Assembly (NCBI GenBank): GCA_025738555.1
Contig: JAOVFP010000001.1
Span: 4,836,001-4,900,000 of the forward strand
Direction: 5' to 3'
Length of the DNA stretch: 64,000 nucleotides
From: Cyathus striatus
Taxonomy: Eukaryota > Basidiomycota > Agaricomycetes > Agaricales > Nidulariaceae
Shown here in pieces: positions 10,092 through 21,286 of the stretch. The notes beneath the pieces are model-generated. The model had not been told where the DNA came from. It did no database searches and worked only from the letters and a program-made list of their open reading frames with translations. Position 1 is the stretch's first letter. Every line of letters begins with the position of its first letter. The position numbers and the translations under genes were made by a program.

Positions 10092-12712
10092 ATGCAGGCC
10101 TCTCTTGGATTTGGAACTCCCACACGCTCTGTTGCCTCTTCTCGTCGCTCCCCTTCCAAGGATGTGACTCCTACTTACGATACCTACGAATATGCACTCC
10201 ATGGAGGTGACTTCCGTAGTGTTTCCCTCGCCGCGGTGCAAAATATCATCTTCCTTCTTCGTATTGCCAGCAAGTATCTCTAGTCTACAGCCACCATTGT
10301 CGTTACTCAGTCTTAACTTTTTCAGAGTGGAAGGTCGCCTACTTCGGCGGATCTAAATTCGACAGAAATCTTCAGCTTCCGTATTGTAAGTTTCTACGAT
10401 ACCTCTGCCTCCCTACAACTAATCAATTTCATGCTACCAGCTTCTCGCGTTCCTGAAGATGAACTTGAAGCTTCTTTGAACGCAGTTATCGACGAAACTT
10501 TGAATGGTGAAAAGCATGAGGTACTCCGTGCCTCTGGCAAAGCTACCGTCGCTAAGCTCCTCGCTGCTAAAACGGTCAAGGATGCAGTCATTGCTCTCGA
10601 CGAAATCTCGAATTTCTACAATGCTGCCCTTGATACCCTCGGAGGACGCGTCTACACTCCTCTATCTGCTACTAGCCCTCCCTCTGAGGCAACGACTCCC
10701 TTGAAGAGCTTCGCCGGATCTGTTGACCTCAACCTGGCTGACCAGCTCCTTGCATCTCAGCTTTCGCCCGTAACTCTGAACGCCACACCCAAGGTGCAGC
10801 TTCCTGTATCCTACTTCACATTCAGGGTTGCCCGTCACCCAGACCGCCTGATCATCAACTGGCCCACAGAATTTGGCCAGGACTTCCTCAAGGCCACTGT
10901 TAAAGTCGCCTCGCAGCTCAGGAAGGAAAAGCGTGACCCCTCTTTCATTGACTTCATCGTAAGTATTATTTTTAGTCTCCGCTTTAAGGGTCGCAGTTCT
11001 AAATTTATGGCTGTCGGATAGGCTTTCCACGTCGGTTATCACCTCCTCCAAACGGGTCAGAACCCGTTTGACCCGAAGGAGGCCCGATTCTTGGGAACCG
11101 TCGGCTTCAGGAAAGATACACAGACTTACGTCAGTCTTACAGACCCTGGCGATGGTCATGTCTTCGGAACCACTCGCAAATCCAGGTGGATGCGCGGGGC
11201 CATTGTCCACGTTGAGCGTAAGTGTTCCGTTAAGTATATATAGCCACCACCTTACTGATCTGGCTCTAGACCTTGAGCGCCCCCAAAATCTCTCTCGTGA
11301 ATCCATCGAATCGTACCGCATTCCCTCTATCCTTGACTTCGCTAGGACGCGTCTGCATACCGGAAGCGAGGCCCCCAACACATACTTCGTTGGTCGTGCT
11401 TTGAAAGATAGTGGTGAATTCGGACATGATTTCATCAAGGTAGTCAATACCACCTCTGCTGCTGCCACTGGCGCGTTCCAATTAGGGGCTGCTGAGTGCA
11501 AGGTTGCCATGGATGGCTTGAAGACTTCACAGATGGTTGCTTACATGCGCGCTCTTGCTGGTCACGCCTTGAGGAACCACCGCCAATACTTGTAAGTTCT
11601 TTGGCTCTTGCTCTTGATTGACTGCGATTCTGAACTCTGGGGTTTAGCTCTGCGGCATTTAACCTTAATCACCCCATCCTCGATGATCTTAACCCCAATG
11701 AAGATGGTACTCCTCGTCTCCTTTCCGAGCAAATGGACATTGGTCGCCGTGGTATCGAGCTCGCAGCTCTTGGTCACTTCGACAAGGTGACATGGGATGG
11801 TGCCGCTGACTCTTATCCTTCGCAATGTAAGACTGCATTCAATCTCAACAATCCCCTTACTAAGAAACTCTTAGGTATTATTCTCCAGCTCGGATTCCAG
11901 AACGCCCTTGAGCTTGTCCATCGCGCCCATTCCGTTGGATTGACCACTTATATGTCCGCCGGCTTCAAATTTCACAACATCCAAGATGCCGTCCTCTCTG
12001 GTGTCGATGGCATCGGCATCGGAGGTGCTCAGATTCTCCGATACATGGACAGCGTCACTGGTATGCACGGACCTTATACTGAAGAGTACATTGACAAGAT
12101 CACTGTGGCTCGCGACAATGCCGCCAGCTCGGTGCGTGGGCGAGGTGTTCACCTTCTCACTCGCCTGGATCAAATGTACTTTGAGGGTTCTCTTACCGAG
12201 GAAGAAGCTTCCATCCGCGAATCCTTATACCAGGCTTTATACGAGAAGAACGAGGATGATATCCAGCGCATTCTTCACGATGAAATTGCAGCAGAGTCGG
12301 TTGCTGCCATCCCCGGAGATGGCGAGAAGCCTTGGGTCGGTCGTGCTCGCCGCATTCTTCGTGCCAACCCCTCGCCCATACTGAGGAAGGGAGCTGATGC
12401 TCTCGAGGATGGAGAGACGATCTGGAACGACTTCATCCTCAGTCTCCAGACTCTCGTCAACGATGAAGATGATGTCGGACTCCATGCGTAAGTAACCCTT
12501 TATACATGTCTGCTGTCATTCTCTTACGCCTCGTTGGATAGATATGCCCAATCGGAGCCTTGGAGAGCCCTTCGCATGGCATACTGGGCAGCCATTGGCG
12601 AGACTAAGGTACATACTCCGCGATTATGATTTCGAACATGCTGCTGACATTGTATATATAGCCGCGCCAGGGTGAAAACCGCGTTGTTCTCAAAATCACT
12701 CCTTACTCCTAA
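10092..12712 (+). CDS. Conserved-looking protein of unknown function, about 724-740 aa
   Basis: Not recognised with confidence. Exons 10092-10260, 10326-10385, 10441-10958, 11022-11217, 11270-11591, 11648-12487, 12542-12608 and 12662-12712 join in frame to 740 aa. A further 48-bp candidate intron (11828-11875, gtaaga...cttag, length divisible by three) would give 724 aa. No signal peptide or membrane segment. The middle part has an ordered alternation with blocks such as YRIPSILDFART, ELAALGHFDKVTWDGAAD, VGLTTYMSAGFKF and GVDGIGIGGAQILR. These read like strands and loops of a TIM barrel with a Gly-rich phosphate-binding end, loosely recalling MfnB/DUF556-type enzymes. That is a guess from pattern only. 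Codon use and splicing are clean, so it looks like a functional cytosolic enzyme. The C-terminus VVLKITPYS is strongly defined. Confidence 0.8.
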
Positions 12713-14342
12713 ATCAGCATGCTGATACCCAGCGCAATAATGTTTCGCAGTCCGTTTTCTCACTTGATGATTTCCGAGAAGGAAATGATGATTCATCTAT
12801 ATGTACATCCTATATATTTTACCTACTGCATAGAATGGAATTGTGTATGTATCTAGGCGTTGCTTACACGCTGCATCCTCTACTTATCCCCTACACCTAT
12901 TTAAACAAATACATGCATTGCCCTTTCAGCCTCCGATGAGTTTGAAAGAAACACGACAAGACTCCGATTTCTAGTTCCCGCTCCGACAACGGTGACAACA
13001 TCGTGACAATGTGTTCCCACAGTCGGACCCAGTCTCATCAACAGCGATCTAACATCGACAACAGCTCTTACCACGCAGGACCTTGTCTCCACCATCTCTA
13101 ATATCCCAGACGATGGACTCGATTGTACGCTTCAAGACATGAATGAAGACCCTTCGATGTCTCCGTTTCATCCTGGAATTATCGCCCATTGAGGTTCGCC
13201 GTGCTGGACGAGCTGCGGGCACCATCTTTCATCTTCCCGTTGTGGCCATTACCTGGGTCTTGTCATAACCACACGCACAGCATAGGAGGCAGCACCAACT
13301 CGTCATCTCGTGGGCAGCGGATCACTCGTCGCTCCGCACAGTTAACTGCAAGAACGAAAAGGAATGCTATGGAACTTCGATCTGAATAAGCCTGGCAGGG
13401 ATTACACAACAGCCGACGAAGACTTACATGCTTGCATTGACATTTCTGTTGGGGCTTTCAAGTATGGGTCCAATCCTCATCGAGGGTGGGGAGCTGGGAA
13501 AAGAGAATGTTGAAGAACGTCGACAACGTACAGTGTAATTATACCGACACTCTCGGTGTAGACGCGGATATTTTCGGGTAATCCGAAGAATTTAATGGAA
13601 GTTATAAGAGTCAGGGCTTATACTTTGAAAAATCCTTGCTTAGTGACATAGAAAAGTCAAGAATACCAAAGACTCTGATCTCTACAACTAATCTCGAGAC
13701 AATTCCATCCACTATGCTTCTTGGTAACACAGAGACTTTTCGGACGCCTTCGATGGTTTTCCATATTTGATTATAGTGTTTCTAATCACCGGTCAACACT
13801 GATCCACGTTTCCCTTTCCATCGATATTGGAATGCGATGGAAAATGTCGATGCATGGCCCTTGTCTTTCATTGTCGTCAACATGGGTGTATCTGAAAACG
13901 TACTGGCCGGCGGTAGTGCCTGTCTCTGAGATAATACGCTAATTTCCGCCGGCTTCAATATGCGCACGCAAACAGGCTCGCACGAGTCTCCAGTGTCCTG
14001 GCTTTTGGAATGCGAAATGCCCTTCCTGTGGTTATACTTCCGTAGCATCATACTGAAAGTGGTTTCGCTCAGTATGGCATTAATGCGTTTCGGAATGCAT
14101 GGAAAGGGGGTATATATAGACTGCTCTCATCCCTGCAGGATCGTCTTTGATAACGATGGACACTGTAAAACTACCTTGGAATCTGGATTGACCCACCTGC
14201 TCATGCCATTTGGAAGAGATCCCGAGATCATAATGGCTTAAACTGCGTGGCATCATCCTTAAAAGAGATGAGAGAACAACCGGAGGGCGAGTTAACGAAA
14301 CCCTTTCCCTTCCTACCCTCCCATTTGTTTATTTCCGAGGCG
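12713..14342. other. Intergenic with a possible gene relic
   Basis: About 1.6 kb. Around 13785-13930 one plus-strand frame reads RFPFHRYWNAMENVDAW followed by SFIVVNMGVSENVLAGG before a stop, and 13950-14050 continues with protein-like text (SAGFNMRTQTGSHESPVSW). Around 13170-13260 another frame reads LELSPIEVRRAGRAAGTIFH. These look more like decayed exons than random frames, but no family was recognised and no complete gene could be built. Confidence 0.35.
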
Positions 14343-16547
14343 ATGATTTCTCAAGAAGTTGCCCTTTGTCTGGTCGCGTTCGTGTTTACTGGGGTCATGT
14401 ACCTCCTGCAGCAACGTCAAAGGACCATGGGTTTACCATTACCACCTGGACCTAAGAAGTGGCCCATCGTGGGGAATCTCTTCCAGCTACCTACCAATTT
14501 CGAGTGGGAGACATATGCTGCTTGGAGTGACCTGTACAGTCAGTTGTGTGCGGCACCCGGACGTGAAACTGGTAGAACTCATCATGTAATTTTTCTTCTT
14601 TTTCTGCAGACTCGGATATTTTGCATGTTGATGCGGCTGGAACTTCGATTATCATTGTGAACTCGCATAAAGTAGCTACCGAACTGTTCGATAAGCGTTC
14701 TGCCCTATATTCTAGCCGGTACGCATTTCTTTTATTTGTGATGTGTCTAGTAGACGACGAACTGGTTGTTCAGGAGGTATTCCACTATGCTCCACGAACT
14801 GTAGGTTTTGTTTCGTTTTTAGTTAGAAAAGTACCATTGAATTTTGTTTTCAGGATTGGTTGGGATTGGTTGTTCGGTTTCATGGCCTATGGGGAGCCAT
14901 GGAAAGAACGGCGTCGTTTATTCCAACGACACTTCCATCCGTTGGATAATATGAGCCATCATCCTCGAGAACGTGAATATACCAATAAAATGCTCCGCGC
15001 ACTTCTAGAATCCCCTGAACATTTCATGGAGCACTTGAGACAGTAAGCCTTTGAGCAACACCAACAGCGACTCGGAGTATATAACGCAGCAACTACCTTC
15101 TTCTTTTTCGACAGCATGGCGGGCGCGATCACGATGTCCATTGCATATGGAATCGACATTCAACCCCTCAACGATCCTTATCTCGAAATCGCAGAAGAAG
15201 CCCTTGTTGGTCTTGCTGCTGGTGCCAATCCTACCACCTTTTGGGTGGACGCTCTTCCGTTCTTGAAGTATGTGCCTTCCTGGTTTCCAGGTGCAGGCTT
15301 CAAGAGGAAGGCGAATATCTGGAGAGAATGGACACGCAAGATGGTTGAAGTCCCCTTTGCTGAGGCTCGTCGTCAAATTGTCGGTCGCTTGATTCTTTCT
15401 TTTGTTCTTGGCACCATGCTAATTTTGGGTCATCTATTTTTAAAAGACCGACGGAGCGGCAGGAACTTCTTTTATTTCCATGAGTCTTGATGCTTTGGAT
15501 GAAAATAAAGACAATGCTCATGCTCTACAGGTTATTAAAGAAACAGCTGGTACGTTCTTCGTAGGTGCGTAATTTTTGTTCGTTTTTGGCGGAACTATCA
15601 AGTGAGAATTTGCTGCATAGGTGGGTCGGACACCACGGTTTCCGCATTGAATACATTCGTTCTGGCCATGGTGTGTTACCCCGACGTACAAGCCAAAGCG
15701 CAAGAGGAACTGGATCGTGTCTTGGGAAAGGCCCTTCTTCCGGACTTCAGCGATGAGCCGTCCCTTCCGTATATCACTGCTATAGTGAAAGAAGTTTTGA
15801 GGTGCGCTATAACATCAGGGTATTCCTGTTCAGTCTCATCATATAAACAACATCGTAACAGGTGGCAGGTCGTGACGCCAATGGGTGCGCAAATAAATCT
15901 TATACTTACAGGCATACTTCTAGACGGTCAACCGCAAATCCAACAGCAATCCCACATTACCTCATTGAAGACGATGAATATCAAGGATACTTTATGCCGA
16001 AGGGATCCGTTGTATTAGGCAACGCATGGCAAGATTTATCTCGGATTTCGTCTCTCAGATCTTACCCTTTACTATTTTGCAGGGCTATTCTTCATGACAA
16101 GGACGATTATCCGGACCCGTTGATTTTTAGGCCAGAGAGGTTCCTCAAAGCCAACGGACAATTGGACCCCGATGTACGCGATCCAACTGCAGCATTTGGA
16201 TTTGGCAGGAGGTGAGTTGCATTCCAGCGAACGGAAGCCAGCATTCATACTGACATTTCCTTTGAAATGAAGGATCTGCCCAGGGAAGCATGTGGCACTT
16301 TCCACGTTATGGATCGCAGCCGCATCGATCCTATCCGTTTACAACCTTAGCAAGTCGAAAGACCAAAATGGAAACGTTGTTGAGCCAAGGATTGAATACC
16401 ATTCTTCCATGATTTTGTAAGGCCGCTCGCCGTAAATGCGGACATGCAATTACTAAAGCTTCAATTTTCAGACATGCTTTGCCATTCAAATGCAGTATTA
16501 AGCCTCGCTCTGCCGAGGCAGAAAGACTCATTAATTCTGCAATTTAA
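14343..16547 (+). CDS. Cytochrome P450 monooxygenase
   Basis: Membrane-anchored haem monooxygenase, class II microsomal type. Twelve exons: 14343-14538, 14610-14718, 14774-14800, 14854-15042, 15115-15379, 15447-15564, 15621-15801, 15862-15884, 15947-16028, 16083-16211, 16273-16416, 16472-16547. Together they give 512 aa, the usual P450 length. Seen: N-terminal hydrophobic anchor then LPLPPGPKKWPIVGN; I-helix AGTFFVGGSDTT; an ExxR region KEVLRW; PERF-type FRPERFLKANGQ; haem loop FGFGRRICPGKHVA with the axial Cys. Exons 3 and 8 are micro-exons of 27 and 23 bp. The intron after 16028 starts with GC (gcaag) rather than GT. The start at 14343 places the anchor at the very N-terminus; upstream in-frame ATGs would add a charged leader. 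Resembles basidiomycete P450s annotated as O-methylsterigmatocystin oxidoreductase-like; substrate unknown. Confidence 0.92.
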
Positions 16548-16861
16548 ATTTGTTAGCAAATGAACATCATAGCTGCCGGCTCGGAATGTAGTCTATGAAT
16601 TCCTTTCAAATTCCTTTCTCGAAGATATTTATTAGTGGGTTGATGTGGTTGAATTGCCATGAGCACTAGCTACATACATAATAGCAGGTACATATTGACG
16701 AGCTCCTTTTATTTATTTTCTCTTTCATTGTGAGTTTGACCAAAGTCTTCAGACAAGCGACCGCTACATGTCTACGCGTCTGTCATATGAAGACTACGGA
16801 GCTTGAACACACTATAGCGCAACATATCGCGTCTCATCAACAACTACTGTGTACACCGCTA
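16548..16861. other. Convergent 3' region, P450 / GH105
   Basis: Short AT-rich gap holding both 3' UTRs. Nothing else seen. Confidence 0.4.
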
Positions 16862-18432
16862 TTACAACTGTTCGTACTCTAGACTAGCCAGCAAGAATGC
16901 AGCTAGGCCCTTCAGATCATTCAAGTCGGTAGGTTGGCTCACATAGTACTATGAGAAGATTGGTGTCAGTAGCATATAACTGCATGTAGATCAGAGTAAG
17001 TTCATACGTCGAAGTCTCCTGTGGTGTCCAGGCTTCCAACCTACAATGCGGGCCATTAGCAGATATCCCGCTAGTTGAAAGGTACTGTAACTCACAACAA
17101 CAGTATTTAACCACCCCATGGTACCGTCGGCATTGGCAACTACCCAGTTGTTAACAGCATAGTTGTATGCCTTCTTCGCAGCTTTAACAATACTTCCATC
17201 TGCATCACTTATCCACCCTTTTCTAACAGCTTTCAGCAGAGAGTACACAAACATCGAAGTCCCACTGCTCTCGAAATAGTTTTTTGCTCTCCCAGGCTGA
17301 GTAATAACTAACCACCAAGCTCCCGAGTCTTTATCTGCCGCGTCCCTGATATGAGGTACAAGCGTACGCAGCAAGTTTAGGACAAGAGTTTGTCCCTCGC
17401 TAGATTCCGGAAGGATGTCTAGAACGTCGACGAGCGCCATGCTGTACCAACCTAACGCACGGTCCCAGACCTCGGGAGAATGTCCCCTATCAGGAGAGGC
17501 CCAGACGGTTTTCTTCGAGTAATCATAACCGTGGTATAAGAGGCCGGTATTGTTGGGTGCTGTGGCATTTTGGGCGGTGTTCTCATACATGAGGCGGAAT
17601 TGTGCAGTGATATCCGCTAGCAAAGGGAAATGTCGGTGAGTACCAACCTAGCGCAGCAGAAAAGGCACCTACACCAAGCGGTAGCATTGGATTCTTGAAA
17701 CATTTGCGTGTACGTAGCATAGAATATTTCACCCATGTAGATTCCATCGAGCCACCCTAAAACGAGCCTCAACTTAGGGCGAACAGTGTTAAGGCAACGC
17801 TAAGCTCACCTTGATTAGGGTACTTCAGTTTGTGCCAGAATTGGCCCTGAGCAGTTCGTGGATGAGAGTTGAGCTGAGTTCGGAAGATGTCTGCGGCCTT
17901 CTTATACTTTACTTGCTTTGTGAGATCATAACTGGTAAAAGGGTTTGAATAAGGGAACTTGACGACAGTCAACAATGTAAGGTAGGGCTTACAGGTATAA
18001 GAAAGTTGGGCCCGTTCTTGAAGGTCGGTCAGCAATGCAATTAACGGAGATGTCAGCAGTACCTTAGCGGGTCCAAAACATAGTCGGTCAAGCTGAAACA
18101 TAAACAGTCGTTTCTAACATCGTCACACACAAGGAATCGGCTCACGTATATGACCCATGTACAGTGCCATTGTCAAATACAATATTATCCACTCCAGTCT
18201 TGATATAATTCAAGTACGTCTTGTTTCCTGTCTTCTCGTACAACAATCTCAGACCCCACTGAAATTCACCATGTTCGTATGAGACAATTGGCTGTCCAGA
18301 AGACAAGCCATTTCCCTGACTACGAGCAATGGCAGAATCAGCAGCCCAGACCGCATATGAGGATGGACGAGCATAGGTCCCAGAGGAAAGAGAAAGAAAG
18401 GCAACAAATCCTGCTAGTAATATACGCAGCAT
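16862..18432 (-). CDS. GH105 unsaturated rhamnogalacturonyl/glucuronyl hydrolase
   Basis: Removes the unsaturated uronic acid left at the non-reducing end of pectic fragments after lyase action. Secreted: the start at 18432 gives the signal MLRILLAGFVAFLSLSSGTYA; an in-frame ATG at 18465 would put polar residues before it. Blocks in order: SYAVWAADSAIARSQG, YEHGEFQWGLRLLYEKTGN, a spliced TLTDYVLDPLRTGPTFLYLYDLT, FWHKLKYPNQGWLDGIYMGE (the DGIYMGE motif holds the expected catalytic Asp), WASPDRGHSPEVWDRALGWY, SGAWWLVITQPG and ESSGTSMFVYSLLKAVRKGW. The end is read through a last exon as YVSQPTDLNDLKGLAAFLLASLEYEQL before TAA at 16862-16864. At least six exons; inner boundaries were not all fixed. 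It faces the P450 tail to tail. Confidence 0.88.
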
Positions 18433-18757
18433 CTTCGTCGAATTGGTAATGGGAAGCATTGACAAGAACTGAGTTTATATCATAGGTCCAATACTTCCTT
18501 TGCGAATTCGCGGCTCTAAAAATAGTCAAATTTAGAGCGACGCATGGTGAAGTGTCACTAGACCACGATGTCCTTGCAGCGGACCGTTATGTGACCACAC
18601 CGGACAGTAAGAGAAGTCGTCGGTCGACTTCGGGGGAATCACGGAGTATGATGCTAACGACGTTGCTCCGCAAGTAGTCGCATTGCCACTGGCGCGCAAA
18701 ACATTAGACTCGTCACCTATGTGACACTCCCGACAGGTATATTTCATTGCTTGAACA
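18433..18757. other. Intergenic, GH105 promoter and 3' end of the phosphatase gene
   Basis: Both neighbours are on the minus strand. An open frame at 18532-18810 overlaps the phosphatase last exon in another frame and is taken as a shadow. Confidence 0.4.
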
Positions 18758-20734
18758 CTACCGAGTACACACACTATAGAGAGAGCTCGCAGATCCAACC
18801 ATCGAGTCAATATCTATTTCATTATGTCAGATGCATATTGAGAAATTGTAATCGACTCACACTTGAAGAAATCGTCGATGGGAATCATATCTAACACTCC
18901 CAGAGGAGTCGAGGTTTCCATGGGTTGTCCTCCCCACAGGACACGAAGGAAATGGTCTTGTGTGTTTTCTTTCTGATATAATTCAAAGGCCACCTAACAA
19001 AAGGTTTATTAACTTAGAAACAAGTGTGATAACTTCGTTCGTACTTCAGAGCCCCTGTATAAAACTCGCTTCAATGTTAAATGATAGCCTTCTTAAGTAA
19101 GAAACTTACATTCCAGGCCAAACCATAACATCTACTTGCAGGAATCCAAGAAGAGGGGATATTGATCCATCGTGCGCGATCTGGAGAAAGTCAATATACC
19201 CCAAAGTTCAAGTAAGAACCAAGTCTATGCAGAATCCGACATACGTTATGATAATACTTCACATCTCCCTTTCCATCTACCCACAGCTGTAATCGGCCCC
19301 TCATCTCCAGCACCCATGCACCATACCTCAATGCTGAATAAGCAGCAGTATCCGGGGCATCACGATACAAATATGAGTATTCCCAGTTTCCAAGACGAAA
19401 TACAGTTTCAGCCATACTCTCAGAAACGCATAGCGAGGTGTCGTTAACACTGCAAGGTAGCGATTTGGAATGGCACAGCTTTGCACTGAGATTGTCGTAG
19501 TAACTACGCGTCGGAACACGTTATGCCAAATATTTCATTTCTGAGTGCAGATGCAAACGTACTGATCAAAACTCGCGTGCCACCCTCCATCATTAGGATC
19601 AATCCCACTAACTGCATCCAATGAAGCATAGATGCTCTTCGCTGCATTCAAGTGGTCCTGCCATATCTGCCCTTTGCTCCCGGTAGTGAAACCGCTCTTC
19701 AGATTGTTTGCGTTAGGGCACGAATACGTTGGTTCCAGAGAATCGAAAGTTGATGACTGAATCTGCACTTCAATGTTCGATGAAGGCGTGGAGGGAAATA
19801 GGCCTTTTAGTAGCCCTGATGCGACTTGAGAGGTAATTTCATTGTTCGTCACACCTGAACCGCAGAATTAGATCCACATGAAAGTCGGAAGGTAAGCAAG
19901 GGTACAAACGAATCCGGACTTTTGAAGGATCAAACTTCGAGGTGAGTTCTAGACGAGAAGCATACACATTACGGAGATCCTGTTACTTGAAGTCAGCGAC
20001 TGGTAATAAATTGCTACGCATACGAACTGTTCCGTGAGTAATCGAGTCTTCTAGGCCTTCACTAGTGATCTGTGGAAACTGACAGCTGTAAATCATTATA
20101 GCAAGTCTGGCAGGGTTTACGTTACGTAGTAAGAGCGGTTACGAACGTGCTGTTCACAAATCCAGGTCCAATCGTATTCGTCCAAGGATTAAGAGGATCA
20201 CTGTAGGCCTGCCAATGCACAGCTTCCGTATCTTTGTCTTGTCCTGTTGAACTGAAAAATTCCACTTAGATGAGATACAATTGACAAGGACCCAATAACG
20301 AACCTCTGAGCACCATAAAGTGGACCTTGTCCTTCACAACTCCACGTAACGTCTTCCTTGAAGAAGGTATTCGAGGAATACGGGGTACGCTTATGATGCC
20401 TTTGGATTACCTCTACATACTGGAGTTTGTACTCCTTTGCCGGTGTTCTGGATAGACCTACGTGAATGTCAATATCACGCAAAATCAGACGTAAAGCTCA
20501 CTTGTATTCAGAACTCCTTGTGTGTGGCATGTTACACCAATTATACAGCCCATAGATCTCCTTTGGGGTTGTACTAGAGTTGAAGATTCCCGGTGCACCA
20601 GTGCCGTTGATGACGAATGTCAGATTGTTAATATTAGTTGCTTTGGGAGGATAATATGGCACGTCCTGTCCTTCTACTAGAGCAAGTTTAGCGCCTAGCA
20701 GACCAATTAATGCGAGAAAAGTTGAAAGCATCAT
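18758..20734 (-). CDS. Secreted histidine acid phosphatase-type protein
   Basis: Histidine phosphatase superfamily, clade of fungal acid-phosphatase/phosphoxylose-phosphatase-like proteins. Tandem ATGs at 20734/20731 precede the signal MMLSTFLALIGLLGAKLALVEGQ. Blocks in order: EIYGLYNWCNMPHTRSSEYK, LQYVEVIQRHHKRTPYSSNT (the RHxxRTPY catalytic motif), WSCEGQGPLYGAQR, FVNSTCQFPQITSEGLEDSI, NAAKSIYASLDAVSGI, ESMAETVFRLGNWEYSYLYR, KYYHN, an IHDGSISPLLGFL block (catalytic HD), VAFELYQKENTQ, FLRVLWGGQPM and LGVLDMIPIDDFFK. It ends YIDSMVGSASSLYSVCTR before TAG at 18758-18760. Many short exons; not all inner borders fixed. Looks intact. Substrate could be phytate, sugar phosphate or another phosphomonoester. 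Confidence 0.82.
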
Positions 20735-21286
20735 GCTCGAACGATGCCAAAATTGAACTGGCAGTAGTTCCAGAAGTCGCGCACCGATATCGTTCCACGG
20801 CGCTTGTGTGAAATAGTCTACACATCTTACACGTGTGTCGTTAAGGTTGAGAAACGTGCTCATGGTTCATGTGCTCGGAAGCGATTTCTTGATTCCACTG
20901 AAGACGTTCGAAACAGGTGCCTAGTCTTCATGGACACCTGTCGGAGTTACGTGGGTGTTGCGAAGAATGCGTGTGTGGTAGGTATTGTCGTAGTGAGTAG
21001 TAGTAGTATTGGTTAGATAGCAGCTGACTATCGGTATAAGTACCTCCATCGAGGTCAGAGTCCACTTGATTCAACGCAAATAATAAAACTGTGTTTCATT
21101 ATGTATGCTTATTTGGCAAAACCTTCGTCAAATAAGTCTCTCTTGAACTCAACTTGAACTTGTCTTATGCTTCCACTATCACACAGCGACATCCAGCCGA
21201 CCTCTACATACTACCATGTCAAAGTATAATGTATATCATAGTATACCTATATTAGAGGTGGTGTTATTCTCTTCTTACTGCATAAC
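20735..21286. other. Intergenic, phosphatase promoter and peptide-gene 3' end
   Basis: No coding exon recognised. Contains a run of GTA/TAG-rich sequence near 20990-21010 and AT-rich DNA up to the stop codon of the peptide precursor. Confidence 0.4.

Noticed and set aside
18532..18810. Minus-strand frame with several Cys near the phosphatase 3' end
   Set aside because: It overlaps the last phosphatase exon in another frame; the spliced phosphatase end explains this DNA better.
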